DNA of 64,000 nt from DAHUYF01 sp035945115. GTDB taxonomy: Bacteria; Pseudomonadota; Alphaproteobacteria; ATCC43930; CGMCC-115725. How positions within the stretch are numbered: position 1 is the stretch's first letter; the number at the start of each line of letters is the position of its first letter. The position numbers and the translations under genes are program-made. The notes beneath the pieces are model-generated. The model made no database searches. It saw only the letters and a list, made by a program, of their open reading frames with translations, and was not told the origin of the DNA. Shown piece by piece: positions 1 through 7,559 of the stretch. The DNA lies in contig DASZAN010000094.1 in the NCBI GenBank assembly GCA_035945115.1, positions 23,622 to 87,621 on the forward strand. Direction: 5' to 3'.

Positions 1-115
1 TCGGCCGCAGCAGCACGCGCACACGGCGTCCTGCGACGAGGAGACGGCGCACCACGGCGGAGCCCACGAAGCCGGAGGCGCCGGTCACCAAAGCGGGTTT
101 GTCAGCAACGGCCAT
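1..115 (-). CDS. hpnA: Hopanoid-associated NAD-dependent sugar epimerase HpnA (N-terminal fragment)
   Basis: Only the first 38 codons lie inside the window; the gene runs off the left edge. The fragment opens with a Rossmann dinucleotide-binding motif, TGASGFVGS, at residues 9-17, followed by an amphipathic helix, the usual start of extended short-chain dehydrogenases and closely like HpnA of hopanoid clusters. HpnA-type proteins are associated with modification of the hopanoid side chain. It starts 18 bases after the dxr stop on the same strand, so the two are probably cotranscribed and dxr may feed isoprenoid precursor to hopanoid synthesis. Another sugar-nucleotide epimerase cannot be excluded from so short a piece. 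Confidence 0.65.
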   Translation of the reverse strand, partial: MAVADKPALVTGASGFVGSAVVRRLLVAGRRVRVLLRP

Positions 116-133
116 CGGCCAGGAGGCGCCTCC

Positions 134-1372
134 TCAGCCTCCGGCGGCGCGGCGGGCGCCATTACCGACGCGGCTCGAGGCATAGGCGCGCGCCTCGCGA
201 TCGGTGTCATAGACGTCGTCGAGCTGTGCGATCGGCCGATCCGGCAACGCCGCCAAGGTCTCCTCGACGATGGCGGCGATATCGAGGAAACCGATCCGGC
301 CGTCGAGAAAAGCAGCGACGGCGATCTCGTTCGCCGCGTTGAGCACGGTGGGCGCACCGCCGCCGGCATCGAGCGCCTCGCGCGCAAGACGCAGCGCCGG
401 AAAGCGCTCGAGGTCGGGCGCTTCGAAGGCGAGCCGCCCGAGCGCGGCGAGATCGAGCCGCGGGCTCGGCGCGGGAATGCGCCAGGGCCAGCCCAGCGCG
501 TTGGCGATGGGCGTGCGCATATCCGGCGATCCCAGCTGCGCCAGCACCGAGCCGTCGCTGTAATAGACGAGACCATGCACGACCGATTGCGGGTGGACCA
601 CCACGTCGATGCGCTCGCTCGGTAGGTCGAACAGATGATGGGCCTCGATCACCTCGAGGCCCTTGTTCATCATGGTGGCGGAATCGACGGAGATCTTCGC
701 ACCCATGCGCCAATTGGGATGCGCCACGGCCTCGGCCGGCGTCGCCGCCGCCATCGCCTCGCGCGAACGTTCGCGGAAAGGCCCGCCGCTCGCCGTCAAC
801 ACGATGCGCTCGATCGCATGCGCCTGGTCGCTATCGAAGACCTGGAAAATCGCGTTGTGCTCGCTGTCGACCGGCAGCAGCCGCGCGCCGTGCCGCTTCG
901 CCGCGTCCGTCACCAGCGCTCCGGCGCAGACGAGGACTTCCTTGTTGGCGAGCGCCACCATGGCGCCGCGCTCCACGGCAGCGAGCGTTGGCGCCAAGCC
1001 CGCCGCACCGACGATCGCCGCCATCACCCAATCGCTGGGACGCGCCGCCGCCTCGACGACGGAGACGGCACCAGCGGCCACCTCAACACCGGTACCCTCA
1101 AGGAGCGATTTGAGCGCGCGGTAGCGGCTCTCATCGGCGACCACCGCAAACTTCGCGCGCACTTGCCGCGCTTGCGCCGCTAGGCGCTCGACGTTTCTGA
1201 GCGCAACGAGCGCCTCGACCTCGTACCCGTCGGGGTTCGCGGCGATGAGTTCGACCGTGTTGCAGCCGACGGAGCCGGTCGAGCCCAAAATGGCGACGGG
1301 CCGCTTACGCCCTGCGCTGTCGCCAGGACCGAGGCGGGTTCCGTTCCCGGTCATCACCCTCGTTCTGCCCAT
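134..1372 (-). CDS. dxr: 1-deoxy-D-xylulose 5-phosphate reductoisomerase (MEP pathway)
   Basis: Converts 1-deoxy-D-xylulose 5-phosphate to 2-C-methyl-D-erythritol 4-phosphate with NADPH, the committed step of non-mevalonate isoprenoid synthesis, in the cytoplasm. The 412-residue product has the NADPH motif GSTGSVG at residues 30-36, the LANKEVLV segment near 141, metal ligands in DSEH at 169-172, and the HPNWRMG and DSATMMNKGLE substrate-loop signatures. Length is normal for the family apart from a roughly 25-residue N-terminal extension. The start is preceded by AGGAA at a good distance; Met7 is an alternative. It lies upstream of hpnA, suggesting a link to hopanoid supply. Confidence 0.95.
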   Translation of the reverse strand: MGRTRVMTGNGTRLGPGDSAGRKRPVAILGSTGSVGCNTVELIAANPDGYEVEALVALRNVERLAAQARQVRAKFAVVADESRYRALKSLLEGTGVEVAAGAVSVVEAAARPSDWVMAAIVGAAGLAPTLAAVERGAMVALANKEVLVCAGALVTDAAKRHGARLLPVDSEHNAIFQVFDSDQAHAIERIVLTASGGPFRERSREAMAAATPAEAVAHPNWRMGAKISVDSATMMNKGLEVIEAHHLFDLPSERIDVVVHPQSVVHGLVYYSDGSVLAQLGSPDMRTPIANALGWPWRIPAPSPRLDLAALGRLAFEAPDLERFPALRLAREALDAGGGAPTVLNAANEIAVAAFLDGRIGFLDIAAIVEETLAALPDRPIAQLDDVYDTDREARAYASSRVGNGARRAAGG

Positions 1373-1435
1373 GGTTCTGTTCCTAGCGCCAAAGCAGCTT
1401 CCATGCCAGCGTTAACGGCAGCGGGTGCCCGATGA

Positions 1436-2146
1436 TCATGCTGTATCGGGCGGTGCCTCGCCGGCCCCGCCGATCCGGGCCACGACCTTGTCGCGCAGGC
1501 GGATCAACTGTCGGTCGTGCACGCCCAAGGCCTCGAGATGCGAGACGGCATCGAAGAGATAAGCGGCACAGCTGCCGAGCGGACCATTCGCTTCGGCGAG
1601 AGCGGCCACCACCTCCGCCTCGGCGAGACGCCCGGCATAGCGCGCGTGGCGCCGATTGACAACGAAGCCGATGGCGTGGAGCGGCTCCTCTGCCGTGGTC
1701 AGTTTGAGCCAGCGTGGCCGGTAGGCGCCGGTCAGCATCTCGCGCCGCCACACCAGCTCGAGCTCGGCGGCGGCTGCGGCCTCGGCGATGCGGTAGGCGA
1801 TCCCGCGGCAGACCCCGCCTGGCTCGAGCGCCAGTGTCAAGCCGGGCCGTTCCGTGGTGCCGCGGCCGAGATGCGTCCAAAGGCAAAACCGGCGATGGAA
1901 GCCGCGCACGGCCGCGACGCGCCGTTCGATCGAATGGATGAGCGGGTTCCACATCAGTGAACCATAAGCGAAGAGCCAGACGTCGCCACCAGCCGGCCGT
2001 TCCCCAAGCATCGCTTGGATCGAGGCGCGATGCTCTTCTGCAGATGACAGTTTCAGCGCGGGATCGGCGACTTGGACGTAGGCACGGATGGAATCGGCAA
2101 GGACCGCTTCGCGGGTGAGAAAGATGCGCGGGGGTGGAGCGGACAT
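1436..2146 (-). CDS. ChaC-like gamma-glutamylcyclotransferase
   Basis: Members of this family cleave glutathione to 5-oxoproline and Cys-Gly. The 236-residue protein carries the YGSL substrate loop at 61-64 and a Glu at 136, in RREM, at the place of the catalytic glutamate. The segment VRGFHRRFCLWTHLGRGT at about 80-97 is characteristic of bacterial ChaC-like proteins. The open frame extends further upstream, but residues before the chosen ATG do not resemble the family. It is transcribed away from the adenylate cyclase gene. Function is assigned by family only. Confidence 0.85.
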   Translation of the reverse strand: MSAPPPRIFLTREAVLADSIRAYVQVADPALKLSSAEEHRASIQAMLGERPAGGDVWLFAYGSLMWNPLIHSIERRVAAVRGFHRRFCLWTHLGRGTTERPGLTLALEPGGVCRGIAYRIAEAAAAAELELVWRREMLTGAYRPRWLKLTTAEEPLHAIGFVVNRRHARYAGRLAEAEVVAALAEANGPLGSCAAYLFDAVSHLEALGVHDRQLIRLRDKVVARIGGAGEAPPDTA

Positions 2147-2290
2147 GTCCGGCGAGCGGATCCAAGTGAAGTGGGCCCCGGAGATCGCCATATGATAGCG
2201 GGACGGGGCGAGTGCCGAAACCGGTCGCCTAGAATGACGCAGGGCTGCTATCGATGTAAGCTGGTGGTGCAAAGGCGGGATTGAAGGAAG

Positions 2291-3568
2291 ATGAACGAGA
2301 GCACGATAACCGTGGCGGAGACGACGAGCGCACCGGCGCAACCCGCGACCGAGGACCTCTTTGTGCTGGTGCGCGAGCATCGCTCGGCGGTGTCACGGCC
2401 AATCGAGGAGGGTGATGTCGTCAGCTGGTTGCTGCAGCCGCAAAGCCGCGCGCTCGATGGCGTCGTGCTATTCGACGAGCTGTGCTGGCGTCTCGTCGGA
2501 CAAGGCATCCCGCTCTGGCGAACCAATCTCAGCGTCGGCATGCTTCACCCGCAGATGATGGGCCTGGGCTTCCGCTGGTGGCGAGACCGCGCGCTCACCC
2601 AGGAGTTCCGCGTCAAGCACGGCATGACGCAACGCTCGGACTACCTCGACAGCCCGATGCGGCCCACGCTCGAGCAAGGCTTGACGGTACGCTATCGGCT
2701 GGACGACGAAGCGGCGCTCGCGCGCTACCCGCTCTTGCGCGACTTTCGCGAAGCAGGGGCGACCGAGTACCTCGCCTGCCCCTTGATGGCCTCGATCGGG
2801 CGCCATCGGGTCATCACCTTCACCACCGACCGTCCCGGCGGCTTTACCGATGCGCATATCAGCGGCATCGATGCGATGTTGCCCGCGGTGGGACTCGTCG
2901 TCGAGAGCAAGTTCCTTCAGGGCATGAGCGCCGGACTCCTCGATCTCTACCTCGGCCGCACCATCGGGCGGCACATTTTAGGCGGCGATATTTTCCGTGG
3001 CCAAGGCAAGCGGCTGCGCGCGGCGCTGATGGCCGTCGATCTCCGCGGCTTCACCACGCTCGCCGACCGCATGGGCGGCGAAGAGTTGATCCAGCTTCTC
3101 GACGATTATTTCGATGCGGTTGCCGCCTCGGTTCACGCCAATGGCGGCGAGATCCTCAAGTTCGTCGGCGACGGCGTGTTGGCGATTTTCGAGTCCGACG
3201 GGCAGTCGGATGCGCGCGCTGCTGCCGCCGCGCTCGCTGCCGGCCAAGAACTGTTACGCCGCATCGATACGACCAACGAGAACCGCCACGCCGTGGGCCA
3301 AGAGCTCATTCGCATCGGCGTCGGCCTTCATGTGGGCGAAGTCATCTACGGCAATGTCGGCGCCATCGACCGCCTCGATTTCACGGCGATCGGACCGGCG
3401 GTGAACCTGGTCTGTCGACTGGAGGCGCTGACGAAGCGGCTCGAGCGGCCATTGCTAGTCTCGGAGAGCTTCGCTGCCGCTGCCTCTCACCCTCTTGCGT
3501 CGCTAGGCTTCCATCCGGTGCGCGGGCTTAGCGAGCCGCAAGAGGTATTTGGGCTTCCCGCGAGCTAG
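2291..3568 (+). CDS. Class III adenylate cyclase with unassigned N-terminal sensor region
   Basis: Makes cyclic AMP from ATP. The 425-residue protein has a C-terminal cyclase homology domain (about 240-420). Metal-binding Asp250 lies in AVDLRGFTTL and Asp294 in KFVGDGV; Lys290 and Asp363 (in LDFTAIG) match the adenine-selecting pair of adenylate cyclases; Asn372 and Arg376 in VNLVCRLE match the transition-state residues. Residues 1-235 contain no membrane segment and look like the GAF-like sensory N-terminus found in many rhizobial and rhodospirillal cyclases. A GAAGGA ribosome site lies just upstream. It is convergent with the VOC gene. Confidence 0.93.
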   Translation: MNESTITVAETTSAPAQPATEDLFVLVREHRSAVSRPIEEGDVVSWLLQPQSRALDGVVLFDELCWRLVGQGIPLWRTNLSVGMLHPQMMGLGFRWWRDRALTQEFRVKHGMTQRSDYLDSPMRPTLEQGLTVRYRLDDEAALARYPLLRDFREAGATEYLACPLMASIGRHRVITFTTDRPGGFTDAHISGIDAMLPAVGLVVESKFLQGMSAGLLDLYLGRTIGRHILGGDIFRGQGKRLRAALMAVDLRGFTTLADRMGGEELIQLLDDYFDAVAASVHANGGEILKFVGDGVLAIFESDGQSDARAAAAALAAGQELLRRIDTTNENRHAVGQELIRIGVGLHVGEVIYGNVGAIDRLDFTAIGPAVNLVCRLEALTKRLERPLLVSESFAAAASHPLASLGFHPVRGLSEPQEVFGLPAS

Positions 3569-3583
3569 CGATAGAGCGTCGCT

Positions 3584-3970
3584 TCAGGGCGCAGCATCGC
3601 GCGGAAACGTCACCGCTTCGATCTTGTTGCCGTCGAGATCGTAGATGAAGGCACCGAAGTAGGTCGTCATCGCGGCCTGACGCGGGCCGGGATCGCCGGC
3701 AGTGGTGCAGCCAAGCGCGAGCGCCGCGGCATGGAAGGCGCGCACCGTAGCTTCATCGGGCGCGCGGAGGCAGACGTGGCAGCCGGTGTCCGCCGAGACC
3801 GGTGTCATGCTGGACCGCAGGTTAAGCCAGAATTCGGGATAGCGCTTGCCGAAGCCGACCGTCGCGGGGCGCTCGACAAGGCGCGTCAGCCCGAGCGGCG
3901 CCAGGACCCGTTCATAGATGCGAGCGCTCGCCTCGAGATCACGAACGGCAATCGAGACGTGATCGATCAT
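3584..3970 (-). CDS. VOC (glyoxalase/bleomycin-resistance superfamily) protein
   Basis: A 128-residue single-domain VOC protein. His4, His65 (GCHVCLR) and Glu118 (NKIEAVTF) sit at the usual metal-ligand positions of the beta-alpha-beta-beta-beta fold. Substrate is unknown. It begins 10 bases after the crotonase stop and is the last gene of the acyl-CoA operon, so a role in the same degradation route, such as epimerisation or lyase chemistry on a CoA intermediate, is possible but not shown. The chosen ATG gives the canonical N-terminus MIDHVSIAV; the longer frame upstream is overlap with the previous gene. Confidence 0.85.
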   Translation of the reverse strand: MIDHVSIAVRDLEASARIYERVLAPLGLTRLVERPATVGFGKRYPEFWLNLRSSMTPVSADTGCHVCLRAPDEATVRAFHAAALALGCTTAGDPGPRQAAMTTYFGAFIYDLDGNKIEAVTFPRDAAP

Positions 3971-3980
3971 CGGCGGCGCG

Positions 3981-4769
3981 TCATCGCCCTTTGAACGTTG
4001 GCTTACGCTTTTCCAGATACGCCTCGACCGCCTCGCGATGGTCGGCCGAGGACGAGACGACGGCGTAATGCGAGGAGATGAGGTCGAGGCTGGTGCGGAG
4101 ATCGATGCGCGTTCCCTGATAGACGGCGCGCTTGATGAAGCGGATCGAGAGCGGCGGGCCGTCGGCGATTTTGGTGGCGACGGCGCGCACATGCGGGATC
4201 AGCTCGTTGTCCGGCACGACCTTGTTGACGATGCCGAGGCGTTCCGCTTCGGCGGCATCGAAGATCTCGCCCGTCCAGAAGAGCTCGAGCGCCTTCGCCG
4301 TGCCGACGAGCAGGGGCAGGAACCAAGTGCCGCCGGCGCCCGGCACCAGGCCGACGCGCACATAAGTTTCGCCGAAGCGCGCGCTCGCCGCGGCGTAGCG
4401 GAGATCGCATTGGAGCGCCAAATCCATCCCCGCGCCCATGGCGGCACCGTTCACGGCGGCGATCACCGGCTTGTCCATGCGCTCGAGCGCGAGCGGCACG
4501 CGATGAACGTGCTCGGCGAGGTCGTTCTTGCGATCGAGCGGCGTGCGCTCGCCGCGTTCGCCCATATTCTTGACGTCGCCGCCGCTGCAGAAGGCTTTGC
4601 CGGCGCCGGTGATGACGACCACGGCGACGGCGTCGTCCGCCTGCGCGCGCGCGAGCGCGTCGGCCCAGCTGTCGAGCATGTCCCAGGTGAAGGCGTTCAT
4701 CCGCTCGGGCCGGTTGAGCGTGATCGTGGCAATGCGGTCCTTGACCTCGTAAAGGATATGCTCGCTCAT
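3981..4769 (-). CDS. Enoyl-CoA hydratase/isomerase (crotonase family)
   Basis: The 262-residue protein has both crotonase oxyanion-hole segments, AFCSGGDVKNMG at 59-70 and AAMGAGMDLALQCDLR at 109-124, and GLVPGAGGTW at 140-149. The usual FGxPE glutamate is displaced: FGET at 132-135 gives Glu134, and the second acid is not obvious, so it may be an isomerase or another crotonase rather than a standard hydratase. The ATG overlaps the preceding dehydrogenase stop by one base (TGATG), showing translational coupling, with GGGAG upstream. Confidence 0.88.
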   Translation of the reverse strand: MSEHILYEVKDRIATITLNRPERMNAFTWDMLDSWADALARAQADDAVAVVVITGAGKAFCSGGDVKNMGERGERTPLDRKNDLAEHVHRVPLALERMDKPVIAAVNGAAMGAGMDLALQCDLRYAAASARFGETYVRVGLVPGAGGTWFLPLLVGTAKALELFWTGEIFDAAEAERLGIVNKVVPDNELIPHVRAVATKIADGPPLSIRFIKRAVYQGTRIDLRTSLDLISSHYAVVSSSADHREAVEAYLEKRKPTFKGR

Positions 4770-5818
4770 CAGACAACACTCCCCGTCAAGAGGGGCCAGA
4801 GAGAATCGGCACCGCGAGCCGCGACGATGCGGCCGAGCTCCATCGACCAGTCGCTCTCGACGCCGAACTCGTCGCGCCACGACCAGAGCCGCCGCGTCAG
4901 ATGATGGAGGCGGTGCTCATGGGTGAAGCCGATCGCGCCATGCACTTGGTGCGCCATCTCCGCCACCCTGCCCGCCGCCTCGCCGACGCGGCTTTTCGCC
5001 CCCGCGACGGTGAAGGGAAAATCTCCGCTGCCGGACGCCGCTTCCACGGCCGCCGCGGCGATGACGCCGGACGCCGCCACGTTCTCGGCTAGGACCGCGA
5101 GCTGCTGCTGGATCGCCTGGAACTTCGCGATGGGGCGACCGAACTGCACACGGTCATTGGCGTATTGCACGGTGATGCGCAGCACCTCTTCGAGCGCGCC
5201 CGCCATCAGCACGGCGCGGGTGAGCGCGCCCAGGCGATAAAGGAGTTCCGCATCGACCCCGGCGGGCGCCGGCTTCACGGCGTCCGCGACCGCATCGACC
5301 GAGAGATCATCGCGCGGCTCGCCTGCCAGGCTCTTTCCGGGGCGCAGATCGACCGCCTTCGCCGGCAGTAGCGCCACCTGCCCATCCGCCAACACGGCGA
5401 TGCCGCGAGCCTGGCGCGCCCAGGGAACAGCGGTCGCGCGGCCGGCCAGCCGCCAGCCCGAGCCCTCGCGCCGCGCCTTGAGATCGCTCGCGCGAGCGAT
5501 CGGCAGGAAGGTGAGCGGGCCTTGCGGCGGCCCGATGCCGGCTCCTGCCAGGAGCCAGCGGGCGAGCATGGTTTCGGCGAGCGGCAGCGGCACGGCAAAG
5601 CGACCCGCTTCGTGCAAGATTGCTGCCACATCGGCGATGCCGGCGAGATCACCCGGACGATCCGCCGCCGCGGCGAGCGCGTCGGCAAAGCCCGCTTTCT
5701 CCACGGCATCCCAGAGTTCGGCCGGGAAAGTGCCGGCCTCGGCGGCGTTGATGAGCGCGGGTGTCGCGAGATCGCTGAAAAGCCGTCGCGCGCTCTCTTG
5801 GACGAGCGTGTCGCTCAT
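4769..5818 (-). CDS. Acyl-CoA dehydrogenase family protein, short partner subunit
   Basis: A 349-residue flavoprotein-family member, shorter than typical acyl-CoA dehydrogenases. The recognisable C-terminal half includes DRVQFGRPIAKFQAIQQQL and HQVHGAIGFTHEHRLHH. The N-terminal and middle regions are diverged. Its ATG overlaps the stop of a full-length dehydrogenase by four bases (ATGA). Paired genes of this kind encode alpha2-beta2 dehydrogenases, such as the mycobacterial FadE heteromers for sterol side chains, where only one subunit carries the catalytic base. That this pair forms such a complex is inference from the coupling and the difference in subunit size. Confidence 0.85.
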   Translation of the reverse strand: MSDTLVQESARRLFSDLATPALINAAEAGTFPAELWDAVEKAGFADALAAAADRPGDLAGIADVAAILHEAGRFAVPLPLAETMLARWLLAGAGIGPPQGPLTFLPIARASDLKARREGSGWRLAGRATAVPWARQARGIAVLADGQVALLPAKAVDLRPGKSLAGEPRDDLSVDAVADAVKPAPAGVDAELLYRLGALTRAVLMAGALEEVLRITVQYANDRVQFGRPIAKFQAIQQQLAVLAENVAASGVIAAAAVEAASGSGDFPFTVAGAKSRVGEAAGRVAEMAHQVHGAIGFTHEHRLHHLTRRLWSWRDEFGVESDWSMELGRIVAARGADSLWPLLTGSVV

Positions 5819-6966
5819 CGCAGACCTAGCCCGCGCGCGACGATGCCGCGCAAGATCTCGCGGGTGCCGCCACGGATGGTGAAGGAGGGCGCGTTGAGCA
5901 CGCCATGCGCCAATGCTTCCTCCATCAGGTCTTCCTGGTTGGAAGCGCGGCCGCGCGTCGCCACGAGCCGCACGATCTCGGGAATCTCCTTCTCGAGATT
6001 TGTGCCGAGATCCTTGACCACGGCGGCTTCGAGGTTGGGGAGTTCGCCCCGCTGCAGCATGCCGGCGACCGAGAGCGACATGCGCCGCAGCGTCGCCAGC
6101 TGCGCCACGAGCCGGCCGATCGCCTCGGCTTCGCGCGGATCGGGATCGGGCCCGGCGCGGCGCACGAATTCGACGAGGAGGCGGAAGGTGCTGAGGAAGC
6201 GCTCGGGCCCGCTCCGCTCGTAGCCCAACTCGCTCGTCACCTGCTTCCAGCCGTCGCCGGGCTCGCCGATCATGCGGTTGGCCGCGATGAACACGTCGTC
6301 GAAGACCACTTCGTTGAAATGCGCGGCGCCGGCGAGATTCTTGATCGGCCGAATCGAGATGCCCGGCGATTTGAGGTCGACGACGAGCTGCGAGAGGCCG
6401 TGATGGCGATCGGGCTCGGCAGGGCCGGTGCGGCAGAGCGCAATCATGAAATGCGCCTTATGCGCATTCGAGGTCCAGATCTTGCGGCCGTTGATCTGCC
6501 AGCCACCCTCGACCGGCACCGCCTTGGTGCGGATCGAGGCGAGGTCGGAGCCGCTGTCGGGCTCGCTCATACCAATGCAGAAGAAGCACTCGCCGGCGAC
6601 GATGCGCGGCAGAATCTCGCGCCGCATCGTCTCGTTGCCGAAGCGCAGCAGCAGCGGCCCGCTCTGCCGATCCGCCACCCAATGGCCGCCCACCGGCGCG
6701 CCGGCGGCAAGTAGTTCCTCCGTCACCACATAGCGCTCAAGGAAGCTTCGCTCCTGCCCGCCATATTGCTTGGGCCAGGTCATGCCGATCCAGCCGCGCT
6801 GGCCGAGGCGGCGGCTGAACTCCGGCGAGTGACCGGACGCGAAATCGCCCTCCGCCCGCCAGCGCCCCGCCGCCTTCTCATCGGCGATGAAGCCGCGCAC
6901 TTCCGCGCGCAAGCGCTCGCACTCCGGCGGCAAGGTCAAGGGATCGAAGCGGAAAAAATCACTCAC
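5815..6966 (-). CDS. Acyl-CoA dehydrogenase, probable catalytic subunit
   Basis: A 383-residue FAD-dependent acyl-CoA dehydrogenase that introduces the alpha-beta double bond of an acyl-CoA. Family marks include FCIGMSEPDSGSDLASIRT, the WQINGRKIWTSNAHKAHF segment, and a C-terminal GGTREILRGIVARGLGL. At the MCAD catalytic position (before GGT) there is no Glu; instead Glu in LGYERSGPERFL fits the helix-G base used by isovaleryl-CoA-type enzymes. It is the first gene of a coupled four-gene operon; GAGGAGT lies before the ATG. The substrate is unknown; a branched or bulky acyl-CoA would suit the heteromeric arrangement. Confidence 0.9.
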   Translation of the reverse strand: MSDFFRFDPLTLPPECERLRAEVRGFIADEKAAGRWRAEGDFASGHSPEFSRRLGQRGWIGMTWPKQYGGQERSFLERYVVTEELLAAGAPVGGHWVADRQSGPLLLRFGNETMRREILPRIVAGECFFCIGMSEPDSGSDLASIRTKAVPVEGGWQINGRKIWTSNAHKAHFMIALCRTGPAEPDRHHGLSQLVVDLKSPGISIRPIKNLAGAAHFNEVVFDDVFIAANRMIGEPGDGWKQVTSELGYERSGPERFLSTFRLLVEFVRRAGPDPDPREAEAIGRLVAQLATLRRMSLSVAGMLQRGELPNLEAAVVKDLGTNLEKEIPEIVRLVATRGRASNQEDLMEEALAHGVLNAPSFTIRGGTREILRGIVARGLGLR

Positions 6967-7066
6967 CGGGACTCCTCCTCAATTGACTTTGTGATCGCCG
7001 CGCGTGTGTCGGGCGATCGTAGTGAGCGACCCCAGCGCGGGTCAAACCACCGCCGCGAGTGTTCTC

Positions 7067-7093
7067 CTTGAAAGCCTGCTGCCGCTTCCCATC
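7067..7093 (+). promoter_or_regulatory. Candidate sigma-32 (RpoH) heat-shock promoter for hsp20-lon
   Basis: CTTGAA at 7067-7072 and CCCATC at 7088-7093 are separated by 15 bases, equivalent to CTTG-N17-CCCAT, close to the alphaproteobacterial RpoH consensus CTTG-N17/18-CYTAT. It lies about 60 bases before the hsp20 start, giving a short leader that contains a possible stem (CCAACC 7095-7100 with GGTTGG 7121-7126). Placement before two heat-shock-type genes supports the call; no mapping data are available. Confidence 0.5.
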
Positions 7094-7150
7094 TCCAACC
7101 TTCAGGGGTTTCCGACAGGCGGTTGGGTCGATCACCACGAGAGCGGGGCG

Positions 7151-7555
7151 ATGACGCGGCGCGAGCTTGAATCATGGATGTGGGCGGAAGCGTGCGATGC
7201 GCTGGCGCGGGCCGAGCGCCTGCATCGTCAATTCTTCCGCCTGGGCGAACCCAGCGGCCGGCCGGTCTGGGAGCCGCCCATCGACATCTTCGAGAATGAG
7301 GACGAGCTCGCCATCGTCGCCGCGCTCCCCGGCGTGGCGCCCTCCCGGCTCGAGATCGCCGTCGAAGGCGGCGTTCTCGTCATCGCCGGTGAGCGGTCGG
7401 CGCCCGCGCTCCAACGCGCCGCGGCTATACATCGGCTGGAAATTCCGCAAGGCCGGTTCGAGCGGCGCATCGCGCTTCCGAACGGCCGCTTCGAGCTGAT
7501 GCGGCACGACCTTGCCGATGGCTGTCTCACCCTCGTCCTGCGCAAACTCCGGTAA
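7151..7555 (+). CDS. Hsp20/alpha-crystallin family small heat-shock protein
   Basis: A 134-residue ATP-independent holdase chaperone. The alpha-crystallin domain (about 35-130) is visible: PPIDIFENEDELAIVAALPG, a GGVLVIAGER strand and the conserved end LADGCLTLVLRK. The upstream codons in frame lack family resemblance; the chosen ATG follows AGCGGGG. It sits four bases before lon, so chaperone and protease are expressed together, consistent with the sigma-32-like promoter upstream. The short C-terminus lacks the usual IXI tail motif, suggesting small oligomers. Confidence 0.9.
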   Translation: MTRRELESWMWAEACDALARAERLHRQFFRLGEPSGRPVWEPPIDIFENEDELAIVAALPGVAPSRLEIAVEGGVLVIAGERSAPALQRAAAIHRLEIPQGRFERRIALPNGRFELMRHDLADGCLTLVLRKLR

Positions 7556-7559
7556 CGCC

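Noticed and set aside
1383..2165. Alternative minus-strand frame across the ChaC-like gene
   Set aside because: The frame used for the ChaC call carries YGSL and the catalytic Glu; this one is a shifted shadow.
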